Of a stretch of DNA of 9,877 nucleotides, positions 1-7,468 are shown piece by piece. The position numbers and the translations under genes were made by a program. Source of the DNA: Pseudomonadota bacterium (GTDB taxonomy: Bacteria > Pseudomonadota > Gammaproteobacteria > Pseudomonadales > UBA5518); NCBI GenBank assembly GCA_963204845.1, contig CAUJIL010000114.1, positions 1 through 9,877 of the forward strand, read 5' to 3'. The notes below the pieces were generated by a model. The model was not told the origin of the DNA. It made no database searches and saw nothing but the letters and a program-made list of their open reading frames with translations. The stretch's first letter is position 1. Each line of letters begins with the position of its first letter.

Positions 1-1022
1 CCGCACGAGGCGAGCCGCTCGGGCCGCGCGAGGTCGTGCTCGCGCCGGCGCATGTTGGCCAGCGCCATCGGCGCTTCGGACTGGCCGAAGAACTGGTAGA
101 AGATCTGTCCCCACTTCTGGATCCCCTCGCGCAGGCGCCCCGGGCTCATGGCGGACGCGCCGTAGAAGATCGTCTGCAGGCTGGAGAGGTCCGCGGTCGC
201 GGCTCGCGGCGAATCGAGCAACATGTAGATCATCACCGGCACCAGCATCGTGGCCGTGATGCGGTGCTGCTCCACCATGTCGAAGAACTGGTCCGGCGTG
301 AAGCCGCGCGGCACGTAGAACGCGCCGCCGCGCTGCAGCACCGGAATGAAGAACGCCGCCGCCGCGTGCGACAGCGGCGTGCAGATCAGCATGCGCAGTT
401 CCTCGGGGAACTCCCACTCGGCCATCTGCAGCATGGTCAGGTACGCACCGCCGCGCGCGGTCGACATCACGCCCTTGGGCTTGCCGGTGGTGCCTCCGGT
501 GTAGATGATCGAGGTCACGTCGTCGGGGCGGATGTCGGGCGCGACCAGCGGTGCCGGCGTGAAGCGCGCGGCGAGCTCGAGGTAGTCGTCGCCGGCCGCA
601 CCGGGTCCCAGACCCAGCAGGTTCTTCAGCCCCGGCACGCGCTCGCGCAGCTCCGCGGCGCGCTGATCGAACAGCGGTGCGTCGTAGACCAGCGTCTCGA
701 CGCCCGCGTTCTCCAGCACGTAGGCGTGGTCGTCGAGCGATCCGAGCGGGTGCAGCGTGGTGCCGCAGCAGCCCACGACCTGCATCGCCGCCAGGTTCGC
801 CAGCACCTCGGGCCGGTTGCCCGAGAGCACCGCGACGCGCGAACCCACGCCGATCCCGCGCGCTTGCAGCGCCTGCGCCATGCGGCTGGTCTGCGCGCGC
901 ATCTCGGCGTAGCTGAGCACGGTGTCGCCGATGAACAGGCAGGGACGGTCGTCCCAGCGGTTCAGCCCCTCGATGATCAGGTGCACCATCAGCGGGGGTT
1001 CGTGGACCAGATCGATGCTCAT
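1..1022 (-). CDS. Acyl-CoA synthetase (AMP-dependent synthetase/ligase), C-terminus cut off by window edge
   Basis: This adenylate-forming enzyme would activate a carboxylic acid with ATP to an acyl-adenylate and then to the CoA thioester. 340 residues are visible; the rest of the AMP-binding domain and the C-terminal lid lie beyond the left edge. The P-loop signature YTGGTTGKPKG is at residues 174-184, YGAS at 287-290, and the A5-type motif reads FGQSE at 312-316 in place of the commoner YGxTE. I see no signal peptide, so it is probably cytoplasmic. The ATG at 1022 is preceded by GAGGAG, which overlaps the stop codon of the upstream SDR gene; only 12 bases separate the two genes. Substrate is not readable from the sequence: medium- or long-chain fatty acid, aromatic acid or steroid side chain are all possible. 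The family call is firm; the specificity is open. Confidence 0.93.
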   Translation of the reverse strand, partial: MSIDLVHEPPLMVHLIIEGLNRWDDRPCLFIGDTVLSYAEMRAQTSRMAQALQARGIGVGSRVAVLSGNRPEVLANLAAMQVVGCCGTTLHPLGSLDDHAYVLENAGVETLVYDAPLFDQRAAELRERVPGLKNLLGLGPGAAGDDYLELAARFTPAPLVAPDIRPDDVTSIIYTGGTTGKPKGVMSTARGGAYLTMLQMAEWEFPEELRMLICTPLSHAAAAFFIPVLQRGGAFYVPRGFTPDQFFDMVEQHRITATMLVPVMIYMLLDSPRAATADLSSLQTIFYGASAMSPGRLREGIQKWGQIFYQFFGQSEAPMALANMRRREHDLARPERLASC

Positions 1023-1034
1023 GCCTAAAGCTCC

Positions 1035-1814
1035 TCAGTGCTGCTCGAACTTCAGTACCGTCTTCCACCACAACTTCGGCAACAGCGTGTGCCAAATCTC
1101 GAGCAGCTTGGCCTCGCCCGGATAGATCGCCTTGCGACCGCGCTCGAACGCCGCCTCGATCTGGTCGACGATCTTCTCCGGGTCGCTGAGACGCCCGCTC
1201 TTCTTCGCCTCGCGCAGGGCCTGCGCGGCGTCGGTCTCGATCGACTGGTTCACCAGCGGCGTGTTCACGGCCGGCGGCATCACCACCGCGATGCGCAGCG
1301 CCGTGTGGCCGAGCTCGTTCGCGAGCGTCTCGCCGACCACGTTGACCGCCGCCTTCGAGGCCGCGTACGCGCCGAGGTGCGGCGTCAGCGCGGTCGCCGA
1401 CACCGAGCCGAACAGGATCACGTCACCGCGGTTGCGTGCGAGCATGCCGGGCACCACCGCACGGATCAGGTGCAGCGTGCCGTAGTAGTTGACCTCGATC
1501 AGCCGCCGCGCCTGCTCGAGCGTGGTGTCCATGACTGCGTGGCTGGGCATGATGCCGGCGGCGTGGGTCAGCCGGTCGATCGGACCCAGCTCGCGCTCGA
1601 CCTCGGCCACGCAGGCCTGCACCTGCTCCCAGTCGGCCACGTTGCAGCGCAACGCGCGGATGTTCGGCGAGCACGCGGCCGTCTCGGCCAGCGCCGACTC
1701 GTTCAGGTCGAGGATCGCCACCTGCGCGCCGGCTGCCGCCAGCCGCAGCGCCGACACCCTGCCCATGCCGCTGGCACCGCCGGTGACCAGCGCAACCTTG
1801 CCATAGAACGCCAT
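1035..1814 (-). CDS. Short-chain dehydrogenase/reductase (SDR), classical type
   Basis: A 259-residue NAD(P)-dependent oxidoreductase of normal length for the classical SDR family. The cofactor glycine motif TGGASGMG is at residues 11-18. Asp36 at the end of the second strand suggests a preference for NAD(H) over NADP(H). The catalytic set is visible as Asn109, Ser137, Tyr150 and Lys154 (YAASK). The usual NNAG motif is replaced by HAAG at 84-87, a departure inside an otherwise standard fold. There is no signal peptide. The ATG is preceded by AGGAG at an 8-base spacing. It is the first gene of a two-gene unit with the acyl-CoA synthetase, which suggests oxidation or reduction of an alcohol/ketone on a lipid-like or aromatic substrate. 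The real substrate cannot be inferred from sequence. Confidence 0.93.
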   Translation of the reverse strand: MAFYGKVALVTGGASGMGRVSALRLAAAGAQVAILDLNESALAETAACSPNIRALRCNVADWEQVQACVAEVERELGPIDRLTHAAGIMPSHAVMDTTLEQARRLIEVNYYGTLHLIRAVVPGMLARNRGDVILFGSVSATALTPHLGAYAASKAAVNVVGETLANELGHTALRIAVVMPPAVNTPLVNQSIETDAAQALREAKKSGRLSDPEKIVDQIEAAFERGRKAIYPGEAKLLEIWHTLLPKLWWKTVLKFEQH

Positions 1815-1879
1815 GATCGGATCTCCTGAGGGTGGTCGACGGGAACGCCGCAGAGTGTAACCAGCGTCGCCCGGTTTAC

Positions 1880-1915
1880 GCAGCGCCGGCGCATGACCAT
1901 TTGTTCAGGCGCTGC
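1880..1915. repeat. Perfect 8-bp inverted repeat (GCAGCGCC-N20-GGCGCTGC) in the divergent intergenic region
   Basis: The arms at 1880-1887 and 1908-1915 are exact reverse complements separated by 20 bases. The repeat lies between the divergent SDR and phosphatase genes and overlaps the candidate -35 of the phosphatase promoter. It could be an operator for a dimeric regulator or a chance GC-rich match. No regulator gene is adjacent. Confidence 0.4.
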
Positions 1916-1929
1916 CGCCGGCCCACAAT
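1901..1929 (+). promoter_or_regulatory. Candidate sigma70 promoter for the phosphatase gene
   Basis: TTGTTC at 1901-1906 and CACAAT at 1924-1929 are separated by 17 bases, the optimal spacing. Matches to consensus are 3 of 6 and 4 of 6. The predicted start near 1936 would leave a leader of about 36 bases before the GTG start. This is the best candidate in the 157-base divergent gap. On the other strand a weaker TACACT (1859-1854) could serve the SDR operon, but it has no convincing -35. Confidence 0.3.
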
Positions 1930-1971
1930 GGGTGTCCATCACAACGCACAGTCGTACAGCGGAGCAACAGC

Positions 1972-2454
1972 GTGGCGTCGATCGGAGTGCTTTTCGTGTG
2001 TCTGGGCAACATCTGCCGCTCGCCGGCCGCCGAGGCGATGTTCGCCGAGCTGATCACGCGCCGCGGGCTGGGCGCGCGGATCCACGCGGATTCCTGCGCG
2101 ACCGCGTCGTTCCACGCCGGCAAGGCGCCCGACCCGCGTGCGGTGGCCGCCGCCGCGCGCCTCGGCTACCGCATCGCACCGCGGCAGGCACGGCAGATCG
2201 CCGACGCGGATTTCCTGCACTTTCGCTATCTCGTCGCGATGGATCGCAACAACCTGCGCACGCTGCAGGGCTGGGCTCCGCCGGATTTCGCCGGCGAGAT
2301 CGAGCTGCTGACGCGCTACTGTGCGGGCGCGGCCGGACAGGACGTCGCGGATCCCTTCTACGGTTCCGCCGAGGCCTTCGACGACACGCTGGCGCTGATC
2401 GAGCGCGGCGTCGGTGCACTGCTCGAGCAACTCTGCCTGCGGCATCGGCTATAA
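1972..2454 (+). CDS. Low-molecular-weight protein tyrosine phosphatase
   Basis: A 160-residue cytoplasmic phosphatase that hydrolyses phosphotyrosine, or in relatives other small phosphoesters. The active-site loop CLGNICRS (residues 10-17) at the extreme N-terminus gives the nucleophile Cys10 and phosphate-binding Arg16 of the C-X5-R signature. The general acid is in DPFY at 127-130. Length and motif placement fit the family exactly. The start is GTG at 1972, preceded by GGAG with a 7-base spacing; an ATG start would lose the active site. In many bacteria such enzymes act opposite BY-type tyrosine kinases in capsule or exopolysaccharide control, but no kinase or polysaccharide gene is nearby, so the target is unknown. 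It is divergent from the SDR operon and lies 40 bases ahead of the DAHP synthase gene. Confidence 0.94.
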   Translation: MASIGVLFVCLGNICRSPAAEAMFAELITRRGLGARIHADSCATASFHAGKAPDPRAVAAAARLGYRIAPRQARQIADADFLHFRYLVAMDRNNLRTLQGWAPPDFAGEIELLTRYCAGAAGQDVADPFYGSAEAFDDTLALIERGVGALLEQLCLRHRL

Positions 2455-2455
2455 T
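2450..2455 (+). promoter_or_regulatory. Candidate -10 element (TATAAT) for the DAHP synthase gene
   Basis: An exact TATAAT spans the TAA stop codon of the phosphatase gene and is followed by a very GC-rich discriminator. No good TTGACA-like -35 lies 16-18 bases upstream, so an activator or a weak promoter would be needed. A start near 2462 would give a leader of about 33 bases. Confidence 0.35.
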
Positions 2456-2460
2456 GCCGC

Positions 2461-2475
2461 GCCCCGCGTCGGGGC
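2461..2475 (+). other. Short GC hairpin between phosphatase and DAHP synthase genes
   Basis: GCCCCG-CGT-CGGGGC is a perfect 6-bp stem with a 3-base loop, 20 bases before the GTG start. There is no T tract after it, so it is a poor intrinsic terminator. If transcription starts at the TATAAT just upstream, it would form the 5' end of the message. Confidence 0.4.
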
Positions 2476-2494
2476 CAGCATCCCGTGAGGCACC

Positions 2495-3580
2495 GTGGTA
2501 GCGCCGATGACCGATAGTACGCTCGAGAATCTGAACGTGGAACGGATCGAGGAGCTCGTGACTCCTGCCCGGCTCAAGGCCGAAATACCGCTTACCCCAG
2601 CGATCGACGTCGCGGTACGTCATGCGCGCGGCGTGGTGCGCGACATCCTGGACCGCCGCGACCACCGCCTGTTCCTCGTGGTCGGTCCGTGCTCGATCCA
2701 CGATCCTGCGGCGGCGATGGACTACGCGCGGCGCCTGCGCGACCTCGCACGCGAGGTCGAGGACACGCTGTTCCTGGTGATGCGCGTCTACTTCGAGAAG
2801 CCGCGCACCACCACCGGTTGGAAGGGCCTGGTCAACGACCCGCATCTGAACGACTCGTTCCGCATCCAGGAAGGCCTGCACATCGCGCGCAAGCTGCTGA
2901 TCGACATCGTCTCGCTGGGGCTGCCGGCGGCCACCGAGGCGCTCGACCCGATCTCCCCGCAATACCTGCAGGACCTGATCGCGTGGTCGGCAATCGGTGC
3001 GCGCACCACCGAATCGCAGACGCACCGCGAGATGGCGAGCGGCCTGTCGTGTGCGGTCGGCTTCAAGAACGGCACCGACGGCGGGCTGACCGTGGCGATC
3101 AACGCGCTGAAATCGGTCAGCAGCCCGCACCGTTTCCTCGGCATCGACAGCGCGGGCCAGGTGGCGGTGATCCACACGCGCGGCAACCGCCACGCCCACG
3201 TCGTGCTGCGCGGCGGCTCGCAGGGGCCGAACTACGACTCCGTGCACATCGCGGTCTGCGAACGCGAGCTGGCCGCGGCCGGCGTGCCGGCGAACATCGT
3301 GGTCGACTGCAGCCACGCGAACTCGAACAAGGACCACGCACTGCAGGCGCTGGTGCTCGACAACGTCGCCAACCAGATCCTCGAAGGCAACCGCTCGATC
3401 GTCGGCGCCATGCTCGAGAGCAACCTGGAGGCAGGCAACCAGCCGATACCGGCGGATCTGTCACAGCTGCGCTACGGCGTCTCGGTCACCGATGCCTGCA
3501 TGGACTGGGCCAGCACCGGGCGCGCGATCCGCGCGATGCGCGAGAAGCTCCGCACCGTGCTGCCGCAACGCGGGTCATGA
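2495..3580 (+). CDS. aroF: Class I 3-deoxy-7-phosphoheptulonate (DAHP) synthase, AroF-like
   Basis: It condenses phosphoenolpyruvate with erythrose 4-phosphate, the committed step to chorismate and the aromatic amino acids. The 361 residues cover the whole AroF/AroG/AroH family. GPCSIHDP (64-71), the YFEKPRTT region (99-106), GARTTESQTHRE (168-179) and GFKNGTDG (189-196) are intact. Metal ligands are expected at Cys66, His274, Glu308 and Asp333. Blocks such as ATEALDP, VDCSHANSNKD and YGVSVTDAC resemble the tyrosine-sensitive AroF isozyme more than AroG or AroH as I recall them; this is family knowledge, not a search. Start: GTG at 2495 has GAGG only 4 bases upstream. ATG at 2507 has a weaker ribosome-binding site but would give 357 residues, closer to known AroF length. 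The stop overlaps the end of the convergent fhs gene. Confidence 0.96.
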   Translation: MVAPMTDSTLENLNVERIEELVTPARLKAEIPLTPAIDVAVRHARGVVRDILDRRDHRLFLVVGPCSIHDPAAAMDYARRLRDLAREVEDTLFLVMRVYFEKPRTTTGWKGLVNDPHLNDSFRIQEGLHIARKLLIDIVSLGLPAATEALDPISPQYLQDLIAWSAIGARTTESQTHREMASGLSCAVGFKNGTDGGLTVAINALKSVSSPHRFLGIDSAGQVAVIHTRGNRHAHVVLRGGSQGPNYDSVHIAVCERELAAAGVPANIVVDCSHANSNKDHALQALVLDNVANQILEGNRSIVGAMLESNLEAGNQPIPADLSQLRYGVSVTDACMDWASTGRAIRAMREKLRTVLPQRGS

Positions 3581-5254
3581 CAATCCGACGATCTCGCCGG
3601 CGACGTCGAGGCCGATGCGTTCGGCGGCCGGCACGCGCGGCAGTCCCGGCATCGTCATGATGTCGCCGCACAGCGCGACGGCGAAACCGGCACCGTTGGC
3701 CAGCACCACGTCGCGCACGGTGACCGTGTGGTCCACCGGCGCGCCGAGCAACGCGGGATCGGTGGAAAAGCTGTACTGGGTCTTCGCGATGCAGACCGGG
3801 AACCGGCCCGCGATCGCGTCGTACTGGCGGAACCTGTCGCGGATCTTCTGATCGGCCACCACCTGCGCGGCGCCGTAGACCTGGCGCGCCACGGTGCACA
3901 CCTTGTCCCACAGCGGCAGTTCGTCCTCGTACAACGGGCGGAACTGCGAGCGCCCGGAATCGGCCAGCGCGCGCACGGCGCGCGCGAGCGCCTCGGCGCC
4001 GGCGCCGCCGTCGCGAAAATGCGTCGTCTCGATGGCCTCGCAGCCCAGGCGCGCGCACTGCCCGGCGAGCAGCGCGACCTCGGCGTCGGTGTCGGTGTCG
4101 AAGCGGTTGATCGCCACCACCACCGGCACGCCGAACATGCCGATGTTGCGCACGTGCCGCGCCAGGTTCACGCAGCCACCGCGCAGCGCGTCGAGATTCT
4201 CGCGGCCCAGGTCGTCGCGGCGCTGCCCGCCGTGCATCTTCAGCGCACGCACCGTCGCGACCAGCACCGCCGCGTCGGGGTGCAGGCCGCCGCTGCGCGC
4301 GGTGATGTCGAAGAACTTCTCCGCGCCCAGGTCGGCACCGAAGCCGGCCTCGGTCACCACGTAATCGGCGAGCTTCAGCGCACTGCGCGTGGCGATCAGC
4401 GAGTTGCAGCCGTGCGCGATGTTGCCGAACGGACCGCCGTGGATCAGGACCGGGTTGTTCTCGAGCGTCTGCACCAGGTTCGGCTGCAAGGCCTCGCGCA
4501 ACAGCACCGCCATTGCGCCGGCGGCGTTGAGTTCGCGCGCGTACACCGGCGACAGGTCGCGCCGGTAGCCGATCACGATGTTCGCCAGCCGCCGCTCGAG
4601 GTCGTGCAGGTCGTGCGCGAGGCAGAAGATCGCCATCACTTCCGAGGCGGGCGTGATGTCGTAACCCGACTCGCGCACCAGTCCGTTGGTGGCGCCTCCC
4701 AGGCCGACGCAGATGTCGCGCAGGCCGCGGTCGTTCATGTCGACCGTGCGCCGCCACGTCACGCGGCGCGGGTCCAGCCGCAGTGCGTTCGACCAGTAGA
4801 GGTGGTTGTCGATCATCGCGGCGAGCAGGTTGTGCGCCGCGCCGATGGCGTGGAAGTCCCCGGTGAAGTGCAGGTTGATCTCCTCCATCGGGACCACCTG
4901 CGCGTAACCACCGCCGGCGGCACCGCCCTTCATGCCGAAACAGGGACCGAGGCTGGGTTCGCGCAGCGCGAGCAACGTGCGCGCGCCAATGCGTGCCAGC
5001 GCGTCCGTCAGCCCGATCGCGACCGTCGTCTTGCCCTCGCCGGGGGGCGTCGGCGAGATCGCGGTGACCAGGATCAGCCTGCCGTCCGAACGACCCTGCA
5101 GCGACGCGAGGAATTCGCGGTCGATTTTCGCCTTGTGGCGACCGTACGGTATCAGCGCAGCGGCCGGGATGTTCGCGCGCGCCGCCACCTCGGCCGCCGG
5201 CAGCATCCGGGCCGCGCGTGCGATCGCGATATTGTCCGGCAGTGCCATCGACAT
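3575..5254 (-). CDS. fhs: Formate-tetrahydrofolate ligase (10-formyl-THF synthetase)
   Basis: It joins formate to tetrahydrofolate using ATP, giving 10-formyl-THF for purine synthesis, initiator Met-tRNA formylation and other one-carbon needs. The 559-residue length is standard for the family. The P-loop TPPGEGKT is at residues 69-76. The family signature GMKGGAAGGGY follows shortly after, and the second signature VATVRALKMHGG is also present. No signal peptide is seen, so the protein is cytoplasmic. The ATG at 5254 is 18 bases after the stop of the MtrB-like gene, with only a G-run (GGGGGG) as ribosome-binding site; a second in-frame ATG lies at 5248. It is the last gene of the apparent cytochrome operon, an unusual partner. 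Its 3' end overlaps the DAHP synthase gene by six bases. Confidence 0.97.
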   Translation of the reverse strand: MSMALPDNIAIARAARMLPAAEVAARANIPAAALIPYGRHKAKIDREFLASLQGRSDGRLILVTAISPTPPGEGKTTVAIGLTDALARIGARTLLALREPSLGPCFGMKGGAAGGGYAQVVPMEEINLHFTGDFHAIGAAHNLLAAMIDNHLYWSNALRLDPRRVTWRRTVDMNDRGLRDICVGLGGATNGLVRESGYDITPASEVMAIFCLAHDLHDLERRLANIVIGYRRDLSPVYARELNAAGAMAVLLREALQPNLVQTLENNPVLIHGGPFGNIAHGCNSLIATRSALKLADYVVTEAGFGADLGAEKFFDITARSGGLHPDAAVLVATVRALKMHGGQRRDDLGRENLDALRGGCVNLARHVRNIGMFGVPVVVAINRFDTDTDAEVALLAGQCARLGCEAIETTHFRDGGAGAEALARAVRALADSGRSQFRPLYEDELPLWDKVCTVARQVYGAAQVVADQKIRDRFRQYDAIAGRFPVCIAKTQYSFSTDPALLGAPVDHTVTVRDVVLANGAGFAVALCGDIMTMPGLPRVPAAERIGLDVAGEIVGLS

Positions 5255-5272
5255 CGCGCGGCCCCCCGTGGC

Positions 5273-7450
5273 TCAGAACCGGTAGCGCAGCGCCATCATC
5301 AGCACCTGCGCATCGTAGTCCGGGCGCGCCCACGCGAAGCCGAGCGACGAGGCGGTGGTGGCCGCGGCCGGGTCGAGCAGCGTATCCCAACCCCAGTCCC
5401 CGGCATCGCGGCGTTCCCACAGGTAGCGGCCGCTGATATCGAGCCGCTCGCTTAGCCGCCAGGTGCCGCCGAGACGCACCCGCAGCAATTCGTCGTCCAC
5501 GTCCGGCATGGGGCCGGTGAGCAGCGCGATGCCGGCGTTGCGGATCTCGCTCGACGCGTAGCCCGACTGCGTGTCGAGCAGCGCGAACTCGGCTTCGAGA
5601 TCGAGCCGTCCCTCGATTGCCTCCCATTCGAGGTTGACGCCGAGGCTGCGCGCATCGTCGTCGCTGACCAGCAGCCACTCCGAATACGGCACGCTGGTGC
5701 CGCCCATCTGGCGTCCGGTCTGGCGTATCTCGTACTCCTCGCGCCCGAGGTACGCCGACACCGACAGCGTGCTCGCCGGCGACCAGCTCACACCGAGGTC
5801 GGCGACGCGCGCATCGCGGCTGTGCAGCCCGTAGGTCTCGTTGTCGAAGTCCTCGCGCACCACCTCGAAGGAACCGTAGAGCGCGGTCGTGTGCCCCAGC
5901 TCGTAGTCCAGGTCCAGCGCATAGACGTCCCGGCTGCGTTCGAGCAGGAAGAACGGCGTGGCGCGCCGCTGGCCGCCGCCCGGCGCAATGAAATCCAGTG
6001 TCTCGTCGCTGAGCGAAGGATCGGTCAGCAGGTACTCGGCACGCACCGCGAGCGACAGCGCGCCGAGGCGCGGCAGCTTCAACTCCAGCCAGTAGCGGTC
6101 GTCGTCGGTCTCGTCGGTGTACGATTCGAAACGCCCTAGCGGATCGAATGCCTCGCTGCCGCGATCGACCGCCTCGCGCTCGTAGCCGCCACGCAGACGC
6201 GCGCGGTTCGCAAAGCGATAGCCGCCCTCGAGCGACAACCTGCGCGTCTCGCGCTCGTAGACGTGGCTCGAATGACCGCCGCTCGCGGTGCCGGTGTAGC
6301 TGAGCATCGGCAGCGCGACCGGATCGTGCCCGGCATCGCGATCCCGGTAATCGAACTCCAGGCGGTAATCGAAGCGCGCGAGCGGGCGTCCGGCCAGCGA
6401 GAGCCGCAACGAACTCCGCTCGACCTCGCCGTCGAGCGAGTCGATCGGGTTGTCGGGGCTCACCGTCGGGTAATAGACCGGGTCGATGTGCAGCGGCAGC
6501 AGTTGCTCGTCCTGTTCGCCACGGCTCCAGTCGACGAACCACGCCAGCCGCGTGCTCCCGTCCAGCAGGTAACCGCCGTCCGTGCTCAAGCGCAGCAGTT
6601 CGTTGTCCGGTCCGGTATCGAACTCTGCCAGCCCCAGCGGGCGCGCGGGCGGCGATCCGGCGTACTGCGCGTTGCTGTAGGCGAGGCGCCGGGCGCCGTT
6701 GTCGAACTCCGACAGGTGCACCTCGAAGGTGCTGTGCAGCCGCTCGTCGGCGTACTCGAGCCGGGCCGTCACCAGATCCGTGCGGTAATCCAGTTCCTCC
6801 GGCAGCAGCACCACGCCGTAGAAACCCTGGTTGCCGCCCAGGGTGTCCTCGCCTTCCTTGCTCTGCGACTCGAGGTCCAGCCGCAACGTCCAGTGCTCGC
6901 CGAGGTGCTTCACGCCGTCGACACCGAGCACTTCACGGGTACTGGCGATGTTGTGGCCCGCGTACCAGGCCTCGTCGCGGATGCTCGTTCCCGGCACGAA
7001 TCCCGCCGGCAGCAACAGCGTCGCGCCGCTCGCCGGGTAAGGGTGGCGCGCGTCGCCGTATTCGATCTTCTCCACGCGGTCACCGCGCAGGCTGAACGCG
7101 AAATCCCCCTGCACCCCCCACACCGCATCGAGCAGTCGCCCCTGCTGGCTGTCGGCATCGATGCGCCAGTACTGCGCGCTCGCCGGATCGCTGGCGCCCC
7201 AGCGAAGGCTGCCGAAGCCGAACGGTCCGTCGCTCTGCAGCGCGCCGTTCAGTCCGCTGCCGTATTCGCCGAACTTGCCGTCGCCGTCGTCGGTGAATCC
7301 GATGCCGATCTCGACGTGGTTCGTGTAGTCGGCAGGAGGTGCGGCCGTCTCGTCCTCGACGCCGTACTCGTCGGCCGCGTGCGCCACTGGCAGCATCGCG
7401 ATGAACGCCGGCACCACGGCCCGGTACAGTCTCTGGCGTGCGCGCTTCAT
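5273..7450 (-). CDS. mtrB: MtrB/PioB-family outer-membrane beta-barrel, decaheme-cytochrome conduit
   Basis: A 725-residue barrel that in the known systems (Shewanella MtrB, Rhodopseudomonas PioB) sheathes a periplasmic decaheme cytochrome and carries electrons across the outer membrane. Residues 1-25 form a Sec signal peptide ending AHA. The remainder is rich in alternating aromatic/hydrophobic strands separated by acidic turns. It ends in Tyr-Arg-Phe, the terminal aromatic expected for BAM-dependent assembly. I find no cysteine anywhere, so the N-terminal CXXC described for Shewanella MtrB is missing. The gene follows the decaheme cytochrome by 18 bases with a strong AGGAGG ribosome-binding site, the usual MtrA-MtrB order. 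The family call rests on length, barrel character and this neighbour; direction of electron flow is not determined. Confidence 0.9.
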   Translation of the reverse strand: MKRARQRLYRAVVPAFIAMLPVAHAADEYGVEDETAAPPADYTNHVEIGIGFTDDGDGKFGEYGSGLNGALQSDGPFGFGSLRWGASDPASAQYWRIDADSQQGRLLDAVWGVQGDFAFSLRGDRVEKIEYGDARHPYPASGATLLLPAGFVPGTSIRDEAWYAGHNIASTREVLGVDGVKHLGEHWTLRLDLESQSKEGEDTLGGNQGFYGVVLLPEELDYRTDLVTARLEYADERLHSTFEVHLSEFDNGARRLAYSNAQYAGSPPARPLGLAEFDTGPDNELLRLSTDGGYLLDGSTRLAWFVDWSRGEQDEQLLPLHIDPVYYPTVSPDNPIDSLDGEVERSSLRLSLAGRPLARFDYRLEFDYRDRDAGHDPVALPMLSYTGTASGGHSSHVYERETRRLSLEGGYRFANRARLRGGYEREAVDRGSEAFDPLGRFESYTDETDDDRYWLELKLPRLGALSLAVRAEYLLTDPSLSDETLDFIAPGGGQRRATPFFLLERSRDVYALDLDYELGHTTALYGSFEVVREDFDNETYGLHSRDARVADLGVSWSPASTLSVSAYLGREEYEIRQTGRQMGGTSVPYSEWLLVSDDDARSLGVNLEWEAIEGRLDLEAEFALLDTQSGYASSEIRNAGIALLTGPMPDVDDELLRVRLGGTWRLSERLDISGRYLWERRDAGDWGWDTLLDPAAATTASSLGFAWARPDYDAQVLMMALRYRF

Positions 7451-7468
7451 GGCGTGCCCCTCCTGCTG

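Noticed and set aside
36..1028. A 330-codon plus-strand open frame opposite the acyl-CoA synthetase
   Set aside because: The minus strand encodes an intact P-loop and A5-type motif in one frame over this span; the plus-strand reading shows no family features.
2461..2475. The hairpin before the DAHP synthase gene as a transcription attenuator
   Set aside because: There is no leader peptide with aromatic codons, no alternative hairpin and no U tract in the short leader.
3728..5455. A 575-codon open frame on the plus strand opposite fhs
   Set aside because: It covers fhs, whose signatures are unambiguous. The antisense product is Arg/His/Ala-rich with no domain.
3486..6542. A 1018-codon minus-strand open frame across fhs and the MtrB-like gene
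   Set aside because: It is in a different frame from both genes and its translation is low-complexity and Arg-rich; both overlapped genes are clearly real.
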